Notes under the pieces: model-generated | Databases searched by the model: none | What the model was told of the DNA's origin: nothing | What the model saw: the letters and a program-made list of their open reading frames with translations, nothing else | Position numbers and translations under genes: made by a program | Source of the DNA: Dendrolimus kikuchii | Lineage: Eukaryota > Arthropoda > Insecta > Lepidoptera > Lasiocampidae | Length of the DNA stretch: 64,000 bases | Reading direction: 5' to 3' | Assembly: GCA_019925095.2 (NCBI GenBank) | Contig: CM034401.1 | Span: 9,273,838-9,337,837, forward strand | In this document: positions 43,565 to 54,910 of the stretch, one piece after another | How positions within the stretch are numbered: the first letter of the stretch is position 1 | How the letters are laid out: each line of letters begins with the position of its first letter

Positions 43565-44755
43565 TGTAAAGCAGATTTCATAAAAAAGGTATATTATATA
43601 TTTAATAATAATAATAATTCATTTATTTCAGAAATTGAGTATTTCCATATCATACAGTTTCATATTATAAATTATACCATTGTTATTAAAATTTAAATCC
43701 CAAAATTAGTTCACGGCACAACAATTAATAAAACACATACTAGGGCATTACACCCGCGTCACTATAATTATTATAATAACGTTCACAACAAAATAAAGCT
43801 ATTTTCTACTAAAATTAATAAGGTTGAACGTATAAGGTTTCTCATTTAAGGTATGAACCCCTAAAACAGTAATCGTTATATTTTTCCTACGAACCAAATT
43901 TCCTTTTGTAACTTTCCCGGGAGCCTTATTAAGAATTATTACTTTTATAACTCTCGATGAGTGGGTGCTTATTCACGTCGGCAAATAGCCTCCGGACAAA
44001 TTATTTATATGAACCGGTATTCATCACCATGGAGGCATAGAGATCCAGTGAATGCTATCCGAAAGTAATCTCTGTGGGGTTTGATAGAAAGCACTGGATA
44101 TTGAGAATGGTTACAGTATAAATATAAAATCATTTTGTTAATGTAAAATTAGGAACTAATTTAATTACGTAAAAATTAAACTGTTTCATTTTTTATGGAC
44201 GTAGGTTTACGTTTAACCACCTTCATACACCTGATAATAAGTGCTGATGTGGTAAAAGATTGAAGCACGGTAACCCATATTTATTCTCAGGCGTCTTAAC
44301 GATACCCAAATTGTATTATTTGTGTGTTAGTCACAATATCTGATTGTACAATAATCTGATTCCTAGTACCTGCTATATTTCTAAAAGTTTATTTGTACTA
44401 AGATTTTTCTATTTCTGATAGTTCTATTGGTTTCAAATTGGTTGGCTTTTTGTAGACTATTAATTAGAAACGTGATGTAAAGCAGTACAATTTCAAAAAT
44501 ATTCCCTTCTTAATTGGTGATAAATATTTAAAAATCTGGGAAAATTCGGAATCTTCGAAGTCTATTTATAGTCTGGAAGGTTTGTTTACTGAAGTTTTAC
44601 AGTTTTTCTGAACTATTTCAGTTTTCCAACCTTTGTATAAATCGCTATGTTGTAACAATGACAAAAACCCTTGCATAGCAAGCGAATGATTATTCTGACC
44701 TAGGCAGTTCGGTAATGATTAGCTCTTGTCACTACTCCCCACAAACTTCCACATA
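43565..44755. other. AT-rich DNA, nothing recognised
   Basis: No gene or shared repeat was recognised before the solo LTR. Confidence 0.45.
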
Positions 44756-44759
44756 ATAT

Positions 44760-45439
44760 TGTGGCAACCGAGGGCAGAACTTTCTGGCAGCGTAAGCCGG
44801 TCTCAGGACTTGTAGAAAAAGGTAAAAGATTCTGGAAGGAGAATACAAGGACAGATACATTTTAGAAAGGGATAGATAATGAACAAAAAATAAAGAAATG
44901 AATATTGAAATTCTAGAAAAGAAGGTTCAGGAAAGAAAAGACAAAGATAGATAGATGTTTAGAAAGGGATAGACAGTAAATAAAAGAATAACGAAAAGAA
45001 CATTGAAATTATGGGTACCAGAAGATTCTTCCGGGTATATAAGCAGCGTAAGACGCGCCTACGGGGGAGTTCAGTTGAAGACAGCAAAGCAAAAAGTGTG
45101 ATACCAGAGAGTTGGAAGAAGAGTTAAGTAGAAGACAGTGACTAGTTCAGTGGAAAGTTCAGTGAAGGAGGAGTTTAGCGCGGTTTAAAAGGATATTCAG
45201 AAGCGAGCTACACGCGGTAAATTCAGGGTTCAGCACCGTAGCAGTAGGAGGTGCTTGATCTACGCAATATCGGCGACGATATTGTGAGTGAGACATCTGA
45301 TCGTCGGGACAGTGCGTCGTAAGTTGTACGTGTAGGGGCGACCCTGCAGAGAAGAGTCACGTACGGCTGTGTAAGTAAATAGCATTTAGTTAAAAATTGG
45401 TGTTTCATTCCAATCTTAAATGCGTACCCCCGCTCGACA
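44760..45439 (+). mobile_element. Solo LTR, 680 bp, with 4-bp target duplication
   Basis: The segment starts TGTGGCAACCGAGG and ends CCCCGCTCGACA. ATAT stands directly on both sides (44756-44759 and 45440-45443). TATATAAG at 45036-45043 is a good TATA box, with transcribed-looking sequence after it. An internal duplication with 97-bp period (about 44820-45015, TTAGAAAGGGATAGA in each unit) lies upstream of the TATA. TG..CA ends, TATA box and a 4-bp duplication fit a Ty3/gypsy-type LTR left by recombination between the two LTRs of a provirus-like element. No internal region is present. Confidence 0.8.
45036..45043 (+). promoter_or_regulatory. TATA box of the solo LTR
   Basis: TATATAAG in the context CCGGGTATATAAGCAGCG lies inside the solo LTR, about 275 bases from its left end. 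Confidence 0.6.
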
Positions 45440-45499
45440 ATATCTTACTCTGGGCATCACAATGCAACTACTGGTACCAATACTGATACTGTGAGACTG

Positions 45500-45600
45500 G
45501 AGTGCATGCGGCGGTAGACGCGCGGGGCGGAACAACGGCCTCGTTACGCCAGTTCCGCCGGATGTCGCCTCGCGACGCATTGTGACGCCTCAGAAGGGTG
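45500..45600. other. GC-rich block beside the solo LTR
   Basis: CpG-rich DNA contains GGCGGAAC and, 18 bases later, its complement GTTCCGCC. No frame or shared repeat was recognised. It could be part of an older element into which the LTR inserted. Confidence 0.3.
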
Positions 45601-45603
45601 GAC

Positions 45604-46429
45604 ATTCAACTTGTTATTTTTATCATCAAAACATTAATAAATGTGTTAGTTTGAACATATTTCATAATAAACGGGTCATGCTCGTATATACTGCGTCAGA
45701 AAAGATATGGCAAAATGATTTAAAATTAAAACAACGAACAAGCTCTCTGGTAAAGGAGATCTTATAAATAAAATACAAAAACCTTTGTTTCCCAATAATC
45801 TCTAGATTGAATAATTATTTTTTTCCTTCTTAATTTAAAGGGTCCATACACTATCTTCATCCGATAGTGTATGTAGTGTAGGCCTTCTTCATGCTTTACC
45901 TCTCAATCTTTAGCTTTCTGTATCCATAATTCCTGCTACTATTTTTTAGGAGATCGTGGTAAGCCTTTTTTTAATTTGTTCCTCCTCTGCCATATATCAA
46001 AATATAGTATAATATTTTCATTTATATGTTATTTTGATTTTTTAGGAAAACTGGGGTGTCTATATATATTATTATATATATATATAGACACTATATTTAT
46101 TTATTTTAGGATTTTACAATTATAATTTTAAAATATTATTACACTCTCAAAAGATGTTTACAATTTTGTAAAAGGTAATCTAATAATACGATTTATCTTG
46201 GTAGAAGGAGCACTAAGAGATATCAGTTTCACTTATATTGATTTAACGGTTCCCAATAATCCCAAATATATTTATTGTAAGAAACCTCTATCGTCAAAAC
46301 GGAACATTCTGTGTCCCATATATAAATCACCCTTTGTCTGTTTCAATCAATTTAATAAAATACAGATGACATTAGTATTATTGTTATTGGAGAATAGAAC
46401 CCATTGATTACAACAACAAGTACAATAAG
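45604..46429. repeat. AT-rich stretch with two hairpins
   Basis: No gene was recognised. CATACACTATC at 45845-45855 pairs with 45863-45873. GTGTC at 46056-46060 opens a TA-rich palindrome closing at 46091. Confidence 0.6.
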
Positions 46430-46532
46430 GCCGGCAGCACATTTGCAGCATTTTTGGTGGTGCGAATTTCTACAGGCGACTATAAACAGTTTCTATATGA
46501 TGAGCCGTCTACTTGTTTGCCTGCTTCAAGTA
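46430..46532 (+). mobile_element. Retroposon family A 3' fragment
   Basis: GGCCGGCAGCACATTTGCAG, TTTTTGGTGGTGCGAATTTC, TACAGGCGACTATAAACAG and TGAGCCGTCTACTTGTTTGC match the last ~100 bases of family A in sense orientation. Confidence 0.6.
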
Positions 46533-46679
46533 TTCAAAGTTATAAAGTACAAACAAAAACCCAGGGATTTTCATTGCTAATAAAATTAATCAAGGGAACT
46601 GGAATTCGACAAAATAATTTTTTCGTCATAGAATGCTGAAGGGGTGTGAATACCTCAGTATCAGCCGTGTAATATGAAA

Positions 46680-46830
46680 AAGTAATAACGCGAAAGCGAC
46701 CAAGGTGTCTTTTCGGTCCGAACCCCCCGGGAAATCACGGTAATCCGTGACGTCGACAGCGCGACGGCTAAATCTCTCTCGATCGACAAGTAACGTCGCT
46801 ACCTAACTACATCGATAAAATATTTAAAAA
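46680..46830. other. CpG-rich unique block
   Basis: TTTTCGGTCCGAACCCCCCG, a small palindrome TCACGGTAATCCGTGA, CGTCGACAGCGCGACGG and TCTCGATCGACAAG are dense in CpG and not shared elsewhere in the window. Possible regulatory DNA; not testable here. Confidence 0.25.
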
Positions 46831-46912
46831 AAGGATTAAACACAAGTTTGAGCTGAAATTAACACTAAAATCACGTGATATTTACGACTATGATATGTGT
46901 TAAGGCCTTGCT

Positions 46913-47152
46913 CCATTTGGGACAATTTTAATGTCACCGACTGTGGCCAAATACGTCTTGCTGCATTGTTGCATTAGAAATAACGCCGGTAATGATTAAC
47001 TACAATGGTGGTGGTGTTTTTATATGCACCAATGTAGCTAATCATTATCGTCATTAGATTGATATCAATGTCGCAAAACAAATAACGCATTAAACCAATC
47101 TCTACATCTACATGATACGGTCAATAACTAAATATGACGTTATCCCAGATGG
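46913..47152. mobile_element. Foldback family F, complete 240-bp element
   Basis: The whole segment is a long imperfect hairpin. CCATTTGGGACAATTTTAAT at the left is mirrored by ACGTTATCCCAGATGG at the right, and near the centre GGTAATGATTAACTACAATG is mirrored by CAATGTAGCTAATCATTATC. The right arm matches the half copies at 7752 and 9791. No coding capacity; typical of MITEs. Confidence 0.7.
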
Positions 47153-47253
47153 GATGGAATAATGGTTTATATGAATCGATACTACTGCCTCCTGGTAGGC
47201 TCGGGGAACCCTATTTAAGAAAAATGGACGGTATGACCGTCACTCTTGTCCAA

Positions 47254-47490
47254 GGCGAGAAGAAAAACTGCGCAGCGAGATAACCGATGTAAAAGGTAAT
47301 TTCGCTGTGCAATTTTTCTTCTCCAGAAAAGAGGCAAGTGAGGTGTGTAAGAATAAGCCTAAATGGCACTCTGTTGTTCGTGCCTACCCCGCAAGGGAAC
47401 TGGCGTGAAGTTATGTATGTATGTATGTATGTAATTTTTCTTCTCCATCGGGACATAATATTTTAACAATATGAACATTCGCCTTACTGA
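47254..47490. mobile_element. Second foldback repeat, split by an RTE stub
   Basis: GGCGAGAAGAAAAACTGCGC (from 47254) is mirrored by TCGCTGTGCAATTTTTCTTC (from 47302), forming a stem of about 23 bp with few mismatches. After the RTE stub the sequence resumes with CATCGGGACATAATATTTT and AACAATATGAACATTCGCC. That order recurs at 55960-56040, where GGCGGAGAAGAGTG stands beside TAACAATATGAACATTAGG. Confidence 0.55.
47326..47432 (+). mobile_element. RTE-like LINE stub (copy 4) with 15-bp target duplication
   Basis: The insert contains the last ~30 pol codons (KEASEVCKNKPKWHSVVRAY, PARELA, stop) and a (TATG)n tail. AATTTTTCTTCTCCA stands on both sides (47311-47325 and 47433-47447). It is the clearest proof in the window that this family moves by target-primed reverse transcription and that its genuine 3' end is the ATGT tail. 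Confidence 0.9.
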
Positions 47491-48479
47491 TGGAGAGTGA
47501 TGCAGAGGTAGAAAGAGGAAGCTAAATGTTATTATTATTATTAACATATTTCTCTCTTATTCAATTATATTGAATTCACTGGCCTTAATACGTTATCAAA
47601 CCATGTAAACATATATAAATGCTGTACACACCTGTTAGCGATCTATATAACAGGTGTGCATAGGAGAACACATCACACATTTTATAATAAATTCCTGATT
47701 TTCGATATAATAATGTTGTATTGTTTTATTTTGCCGTTGAATAAATAAATCAAGCAAACATATTTATCGACAATTTCTAAAAAATTGTGTAATCTTCACT
47801 ATATGACTCCGCGTCTGAATCCAGAGATCGCTGTGAATGGGTCCTGATGAATCATGCCCGTTCACACGGAACGATGTACAACGCATTAGGGCCTCAATAC
47901 ACCCGCAACCACTATAAACTGCTATAAAGAGGGGTTTACCGTTTCAAGACTTTGAAGGAGTTTTATTATACGACAGTGCCATTGATAGAAAACTGCCGTG
48001 AGTCTTGCAAAGATGGATGTCCTTAATAAAATTATATTTGAAATCAAATATTATGCACTTACTAAAATAATTCCAAAATAAATCGTTTTTATTTACTTGA
48101 ATAATTAACTAATGAGGTTAGTTAATTGAAATAATTTACTTTTTCATTTTCAATTTATTCTGCTATCGGCGCCGGTTTACGACGAATATACCTATAATAC
48201 ATAATTTTCTGATTATCATAAATTTAAGAATCGAGATAGTTATTTTGTGATACAAAATGAAAATAATAATAAATATTTTACATATAAAACAGTCGGGGCT
48301 GAAAAATTTCAATATCGTTTTAGTTTTCAAATATTATGATAAAAAGAATTCATTCACTTACTAATAGCCACTAGAACACTAATCACATTAAGCTTTTTTA
48401 AAAAGTCTACAAAAGACATTTTAAATATTCAGTAAGATAATAAATGAAGCTAATTAAAAAGTTCCTATGTTGAAATGTG

Positions 48480-48660
48480 TCAGCGTGTTGACGTCGCTAT
48501 GCAGTGGATAACGAGCGCCCTACTTCCCGCCTAATAGCCCGAGATGACAATTACCGAGTTCGAGACAATCCCGACAGCCAGACTCATAAGTCTTCATTAC
48601 TCGACGACTTCCCTAAGTCCAACTTGCCAGCTTCGCAAAACTTTGATCACTCTATACGGA
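48480..48660. other. GC-richer unique block
   Basis: GTCAGCGTGTTGACGTCGC, GAGCGCCCTACTTCCCGCC and ATGACAATTACCGAGTTCGA stand out from AT-rich flanks. No frame or repeat was recognised. Possible regulatory DNA. Confidence 0.25.
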
Positions 48661-48791
48661 TAGGAAGGGCTTAGATATAAAGCTCATTGAGAGATGCATT
48701 GAACTTAGTGCAAGCATTTGGTACATGATAAAAAAATTGTCTTGGATAAATGCAAAAAAATATTCAGATTCCGTACGAATGACCAACGTGT

Positions 48792-48960
48792 AATGCTTTT
48801 GAAGTGAAAACTTCTTTAGGTGCGCTGAGCTCTTTATTTTGTGGGTATTAAAGAGGCTGAGCCGTCACACGTCACGCTGGGCTATGTAACGCTCGTTCGG
48901 GTACAATGGGCTCGAGTCGAGTAAAGGAGCGAAAGAAATATAGTCAACGCGTCACTGCTA
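48792..48960. repeat. Dispersed repeat with TGAAGTGAAAACTTCTTTA core
   Basis: Begins TGCTTTTGAAGTGAAAAC and includes GGCTGAGCCGTCACACG and CGTCACGCTGGGCTATGT. A related shorter copy is at 8615-8679. Type unknown. Confidence 0.45.
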
Positions 48961-48964
48961 TACG

Positions 48965-50014
48965 CGTTATTTGTCTTGGTGTAGTTTCCACTTCTGTCCT
49001 TTGATCTTAAACATACATAGTTTTTTGTCGTTTGGCTACAAAATCTTAAAATCATGAACTCTACAACTCTATATATATCTCAAGTATTCTACAACTGATA
49101 TTGTTAGAACGATATACGGATATTGTTAGATCGGATATTATTCTTTCGAGGAGAGAAAACATGTTTTAGGATTCCGTTGGGATTTTAGCAAGTAAAATCT
49201 TCATGTTCTTTCATCAGTATGTCCATCTGTCTTTGTATTCAGTTATATTTCTCGTTAATACCTACATGTATAAAATTGCATGTAATCTAGGTGCTGCTTA
49301 AACCCTGTAGTAAAATTGAAAGATTATGGTTGGTCGCTATACATGTAATTAAGGCTTGAATTTTTTTCCAGTGTACATAATCATGATTATCATTAGCCAA
49401 TCAACTTTTACTTCACGTCCTTCAAGAAAGTTTTTTGAGACTATAAGTAGCCTTTGTGCTTCTTTAGCATATAATCTCTCTCCAGGGCCCCAATTCTGCT
49501 ATTAAAATATCGTCAGGATGGTCCACCATTGGCGTCATGATGGTTGTTTTGTATGAAAAATAGACAAATTGTAATAGTAGGATTGTGCCCAGTCAAATGT
49601 TATTAAATCCTCTCAACTATATTGTATAGTCGCGAAAAAGTGAAAAAACAACTTTCTTTCGCATTTATACATTAGTATGCAAATCGGTAGATATTAAATT
49701 CTTGTGGGGTAAGTACTTAAAAGCCCTAGTAATTACTTCGGCGTTAATTATATTTTGTATTTAGTAACAAAAGTTAAGCTTAATTCGATATATCACGAGA
49801 AGCTAGTGAAAACGAAGATCAACTCATTAAGACTGATGGGACAGAACACTGGGGGCGCGCGTCAACAAGATAACGTTACCCATTATAATTACTTTATTCA
49901 GTTTTAGGTTTAATAGAACTTAGCACTTTTTAGGGGTCCGTATCCGCTTTGACAACAACTGAACCCTTATGTTTTCATCAAACTCTTTCGTCTGTTTGTG
50001 TTCTTTTTAATACT
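48965..50014. other. AT-rich DNA, nothing recognised
   Basis: No gene or shared repeat was noticed. Confidence 0.45.
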
Positions 50015-50178
50015 GCTGCATTATAACAGACAGACGGCATTCGTCATGGGAAGTGTTTACCGTCGCCTATAGACACTTGCAACACCAACTGTGTCTGCTA
50101 CCATTACTCAGTTACTAGTACTAGAACCTAACCAATAATTTCGGAGGACAACCCAAAGTTGTTATGGCGGCCGGAATA
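50015..50178 (-). mobile_element. Retroposon family A copy
   Basis: Plus-strand landmarks are CAGACAGACGGCATTCGTCA, GTGTTTACCGTCGCCTATAG, ACACTTGCAACACCAAC and CAACCCAAAGTTGTTATGGC, in family order with divergence. The sense strand is minus. Confidence 0.65.
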
Positions 50179-50766
50179 TTCTACACCACGTCAAGTTTGT
50201 ATGTATTTTCTCATAAATTACTAGATCTATACGGACAAAATTTTACAAGAATATATAACCTATATAGCGCGACATTCTTTATAATAACAAAGATATAGCT
50301 CACTAAAAAATTGTCTCCTAAAAGCTGGAGATTAACGCCCAGTTCCTACATCTTACCGACTGTTTATTTGCCTTACTATCATTTAAAATTTGACATAAGC
50401 TCAAGTAGTGTCAAAATTCAACCGATGATAAGGCAAGTGAATGAATAGTACGATATAGGAACCGGCCATAAGAAGGTATGAAGCGGCCGCTTTTTACGAA
50501 TCGCTTCGTGAAATTGACACATGTTTAGATATAATGGTTGTTGTAATACGAAGTATAAATTCCACTTTATTTTGACCCTTGTCATGTTTCTTATACAAAT
50601 CTTTGAAAAACATCGCTTTAGACCCATTGATTAGATCTAAGAAAACATGTATCAAATAATAAAACGTCAAAAAGCGGAAACAAGAAGGACCTGTGGAGCT
50701 ATCTAATCTTATGGGATTTAGGAGGATTTCAGAATCATATATATATCGCGGAATTTTATTCAAGTA

Positions 50767-51336
50767 CTAGGATATGCGACCCTAGGCCCGCGACTTCGTC
50801 CACACTCGACTTGAAATCCAGCGAGATTCCAGGGCCACAAGGTTTCACAACATTTAAAAAAAGAGTGTAAGATATCTATATACAGTTTTAGTGGAATCTG
50901 TCTCGGAATAAGCAAATTTTTATGTGTCCGAACAACTTCAAACCACTCCCAGGAAAATTGCCGATGGATTCCCGGGATAAAAATATCATACATTTGGTTA
51001 TATTAAATTTGTTATCAATTATTTAAAAAAAACTCATTGGACTTCGAAATGTTTTTTAATCTGGCCATTTTAAATAATTCCCAGGAAAATTGCTCCGGGA
51101 TTCCCAGGATAAAAAAAGCTTAAGTCTATAAATTAGTTGTCGATCAGCGAAAAGCGAATCATCAGTGAAACTGGCCCCGTAGTTTTTACGTGAATCCAGA
51201 TAAGCCGACAAACAGACAAGAAATCTAAAAAAATGCACCGTCCTCTCCGACGTTTATATAGTCTAATCCAGTTTTTTTTTTTTAAATAGCTTCAATATAC
51301 AGACACGGCATATTTAGAATGTTATAATATTATAGA
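50767..51336 (-). mobile_element. Non-autonomous Helitron H1, complete 570-bp copy
   Basis: On the minus strand it begins TCTATAATATTATAAC after A and ends in CTAG (plus 50767-50770) before T. The subterminal GTGGACGAAGTCGCGGGC is present, and the inside carries the GGGAATCC..GGCAATTTTCC modules twice. It matches 21328-21787 in reverse and is longer by an extra module. The intact ends support a genuine insertion. Confidence 0.85.
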
Positions 51337-51454
51337 TTTGATTTTAATTTTCGAAACGCCGAAATAAAATCAAGTAAATAAAATTCTGCGCTTAAAATGT
51401 AATTTTAAATAAACGAATGTCACCTTAGTATTTTACGTGAATATAATATATATA

Positions 51455-51580
51455 GAGAGACAGAGAAATAACACTTTATTGCACACCAAAATATACAATT
51501 TCAAAAACAGACCATATTTACAATATTTTCTAGGCAATACAACAGGCGGCCTATTGCTCAATGCGATCTCTTTGTTTTTT
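51455..51580 (-). mobile_element. LINE 3' tail with GATA-like end (copy 3)
   Basis: ACACTTTATTGCACACCAAA, TATACAATTTCAAAAACAG and ACAACAGGCGGCCTATTGC match the copies at 2286 and 42525. The sense strand is minus. Confidence 0.65.
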
Positions 51581-52073
51581 GTTCTTTATATAGTTTTTTT
51601 TTTTCAATAATTTAGTAAATTTATGTGTGCTATAATGCTGATGACTCGTTTTAATATTACTTTGAATTTTCATACTCAAATACACATACAAATTAAATAA
51701 GAATTTGAATAAAACCCCTACTAAGCCGAAGTTCACACATCAGCATTCGTTACGCGTATCCGTCATTATCATATCGAGGGAACATTGGGATACGGAAGCG
51801 AATCGAGTGCGGTACTGCCGCGAGGCGCAACGATATTGCTGTTTGCCCACCACAAATATTTGGACGCAAACTAATGTTGCCAGGTGCAACCGTAAAACGG
51901 ATATGACTAAAACATAAAGGTTTAATATTAACAATAGTTCGGCTGTGTAGTTTCAAATCTATGAAGTGCATACCAAGAAATATTACAGGACAGCCCAAAA
52001 AACGTCATAAACATCACAGCGGCACGTCACTTGGCTTAACGCATTTGCCTGATTTGACCAATATTTGATGTAT

Positions 52074-52081
52074 TATAAATA
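52074..52081 (+). promoter_or_regulatory. TATAAATA box upstream of a small ORF
   Basis: TATAAATA lies about 100 bases before the ATG at 52182, with GACCAATATTT about 15 bases further upstream. The spacing would allow a start near 52105 and a leader of roughly 75 bases. Confidence 0.3.
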
Positions 52082-52181
52082 GGAGAAACAAGCCTTCTAT
52101 ACATACATCTACACATGGACTGAATGAGCAAAGAACTCAATTGTACTGAATATTATTATTTTCACATTGACGTGAAAAGAT

Positions 52182-52388
52182 ATGATATGGATGTGTCGAC
52201 AGCAGCAACTGTTTATTTTTACTTTAATGATCTTATTAACTTTGTACGTTTTTAAGTATCGTTACATTAAAAAAAGTACAAAGTTACTGAAAGACCTTGG
52301 CAAAGAAGACGCTTGTAGATACTCACAAGTTTATCAAAGTAAAAAAAAAAGAAGTCCATTAAAAAAGTTAGTTTTAATAGTTTTATAA
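52182..52388 (+). CDS. Candidate small single-pass membrane protein, 68 aa
   Basis: An intact frame starts MIWMCRQQQL and is followed by a hydrophobic run FIFTLMILLTLYVF (about residues 11-24), then a strongly basic cytosolic-like tail (KYRYIKKSTKLLKD, KKKRSPLKKLVL). The layout suggests a signal-anchor or a very short membrane protein. A TATAAATA box lies upstream and no repeat overlaps. A second ATG (codon 4, ATGTGTCGACAG) could also be used. No family was recognised and the frame is short enough to be chance in AT-rich DNA. Confidence 0.3.
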   Translation: MIWMCRQQQLFIFTLMILLTLYVFKYRYIKKSTKLLKDLGKEDACRYSQVYQSKKKRSPLKKLVLIVL

Positions 52389-53094
52389 ACAACAGGTATA
52401 TTCGCGACGACTGCGCTTATACTAGTGAGCAAACCAATGAACCAAGTGGGGACGGTCACGGTAAAAATACCACAAATTTGTGTCTATTGATGTATCATTA
52501 AAAACCGACAGTGGACAGAAACGCGTTTTTGCTATTGGCATTGTTTGCTTGATTTGTTGTACAAATGAAGGCAAAACAACGACTGATCTCTTCTACACGT
52601 GGCTGTTTTGGGCAAACTAATACCTGCCAAGTGAAGTGCCGCCACCAGAGATATGCCATTACAAACCTATATGTTTGAAATTAACCCAACTTTTACATTT
52701 CATTAAACTTCATTACATCATAATACTATATTAATATAAATCACCACGTCACTCACCTACATTCATCCCACGCGTTTTATATTAATAACCTAATATTGCT
52801 CTATAAATATAAACTATATAGAAGCTTGTAAAAACACTAAATATACAAACAGAAATTTTAAAATCAAGTTTCAAAACTCATAATAGATACCAAATCACTA
52901 CTTATTCAGCTTATAGAAAGCGATAATTTATTTTATAAATTTTATTTTCTATACATATTTGCACAAGCACGATGCATCAGAAAATAACTAGTAATGCAAT
53001 AAATGCTCTAATATTTATTTAAAAAAGAACATCAGTTGCTAGGTTGATATTGCATTGCTGAGCTGTAGAGTCATCTGTCTAACTTAGGCACTCT
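52389..53094. other. AT-rich DNA, nothing recognised
   Basis: No gene or shared repeat was noticed between the small ORF and the LINE insertion. Confidence 0.45.
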
Positions 53095-53107
53095 AACACT
53101 CACGGTA

Positions 53108-54154
53108 GCGGGCGGATGAGTTGGCGAAAGCGGCAGCACTTTCTCTGAAAGTGAAGCCGCTTTACGACAAGTGTCCGGTTTCCTTCGTCAAACGACAGTT
53201 CCGCATGGGAACGGTTGACGAATGGAACCGGAGATACTGTCAAGAGTCAACTGCATCCGTTACGAAACTCTTTTTCCCTGAAGTCACGCGGGCCTTCAAG
53301 ATTGTTAGGCAGGTCGGCCTCACCGGCCTGCATACCCAGCTCTTCACAGGGCACGGGGGATTCTCGGAGTACCTGAACCGGATCGGGTGCAAAGAGAATC
53401 CCTCGTGCATCTGCGACGAAGAGCAGATAGAAGATGTCCCGCACATCATTTTCTGGTGCCCGGCATATTCCCGGGAGAGATTCGAATGCGAGAGCAAGCT
53501 TAGCATGGAAGTGAAATTTAAAAACATGGCAGAATTAATGTCCAAAAATAACATAGAACACTTTATGGAATACTGTATAAAGATAGTTAAAAAAGTAATA
53601 GAACGCAATAAAACACACAATAGATAGATAAGCCTACATTTAACATATATTCATAAATATATAGATAATGTATAAAATAGTATAGATATATAAACATATT
53701 TCATAGTTAAAAGATTAAAAAAGCAAACAAAAATATATAGCAAATAAGCCTAAAAATATAAAAAAAAAAGATAATAATAGTAAAGAATAAATAATAATAA
53801 ATAAAAGCTTGCTTAAGCAATGGTTGTAAGGTATTAGTAGAATGTAGTGTGCCTTGTAGAATATAAATAGCCAAGATAAAACAATAAATATGTACTTAGA
53901 TATCACTAGTTTTAGAGTAAATGTAATATATAATGGCAAACAAATGTATTAGTATTAAGTAAGACTGTAAAATAATTTTGGAAAATTAAAGAATAAAAAG
54001 ACAAAAAAGATAAAAGACAAAAAAAAAGAAAGGAAAAGAAAAGAATACATAAAAAAAAACAAAATATATATATAAACCCCAAAAAACGTAAAAAGCCCGG
54101 ATAATCTCGTTCGTCCGGAGAGGAAATATAAAAAAAAAAAAAAAAAAAAAAAAA
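53108..54154 (+). mobile_element. R1-like LINE, 5'-truncated, perfect 13-bp target duplication
   Basis: AACACTCACGGTA stands on both sides (53095-53107 and 54155-54167), and the insert ends in a long poly-A run (about 54131-54154). It contains the end of ORF2 and about 500 bases of AT-rich 3' UTR closing with GATAATCTCGTTCGTCCGGA. The intact duplication and open frame point to a recent insertion. Length is 1,047 bases, against several kilobases for a full element. Confidence 0.9.
53109..53627 (+). pseudogene. LINE ORF2 C-terminus: RNase H end and CCHC zinc motif
   Basis: The frame is open from the insertion point. ADELAKAA at its start is the last conserved block of the RNase H domain, whose Asp is catalytic, so truncation fell inside RNase H. 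Then come LYDKCPVSFVKRQF, VDEWNRRYCQES, TGLHTQLFTGHGGFSEYLNR and C-x-C-x9-H-x4-C (CICDE...PHIIFWC), the C-terminal zinc motif of I/R1-type LINEs, and a basic tail ending TAG. TGHG..YL before CxC..H....C is characteristic. No stop or frameshift interrupts the ~170 codons, although the element cannot be active on its own. Confidence 0.85.
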
Positions 54155-54167
54155 AACACTCACGGTA

Positions 54168-54910
54168 TGCTATCCTCTGTGTGTTTTACATTAGAGATTT
54201 AATTTGTTTAATGTATTTTAACACATTTTATATAACTAAAATAGCTTTCAGCCTTCTTCTTCGCATAAACTTAATTATACCATTTCTCTTTAAATTCCAT
54301 TTAAAAAGGATTCCAATAATGAACTGACACTAATAACATCTAGTGAACATGGAAAACTATCCATCAAAAGTACTGGGATTGGTATTCCTAATTCTCTTCT
54401 TCCAAGACATGCATAGTATGGATTAAAGTGTAATGCAATCATATATCTACCCACTTCCACGACGAGAAGCAGGAACGTGTATAGAATAATAGGCGGCGCG
54501 AGTATATGAGGTAAGAAAACTTTTTCTCAAAATTTTGATTAACTAGCTTGAAGTTATATAAATGTTTTTAAGTTATAAAATAAAAATTGTCGTCGCTCGC
54601 TTAAAATAACAAACGAACAAGTTAATAATTCTCTAAAAATCAATATATCTCAGAGTACGAGACATCTGGCAACACCAACTTCGACCCCCAGTCCGCTACT
54701 TACTGGAGTTAAATCAATATTTAAATAATTTCAAACTTTGATTAATTCGCAGATATATTAAGTACTGTTTACAATGATGTCGTCAAACTGTAATAAAGTT
54801 ATTACAATGTTGTTTGCCTTAAAAACGTATTTCTGACTTGATAATACTAATACATTAATTATTCAACGCATTTCAACAAGGATTGTCATAAAGGGAGGAT
54901 AATATCTACA
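54168..54910. other. AT-rich DNA, nothing recognised
   Basis: No gene or shared repeat was noticed between the LINE and the Helitron pair. Confidence 0.45.

Noticed and set aside
53240..53620. 126-codon minus-strand frame and a second overlapping minus frame
   Set aside because: Both are antisense shadows of the LINE ORF2 end at 53109-53627.
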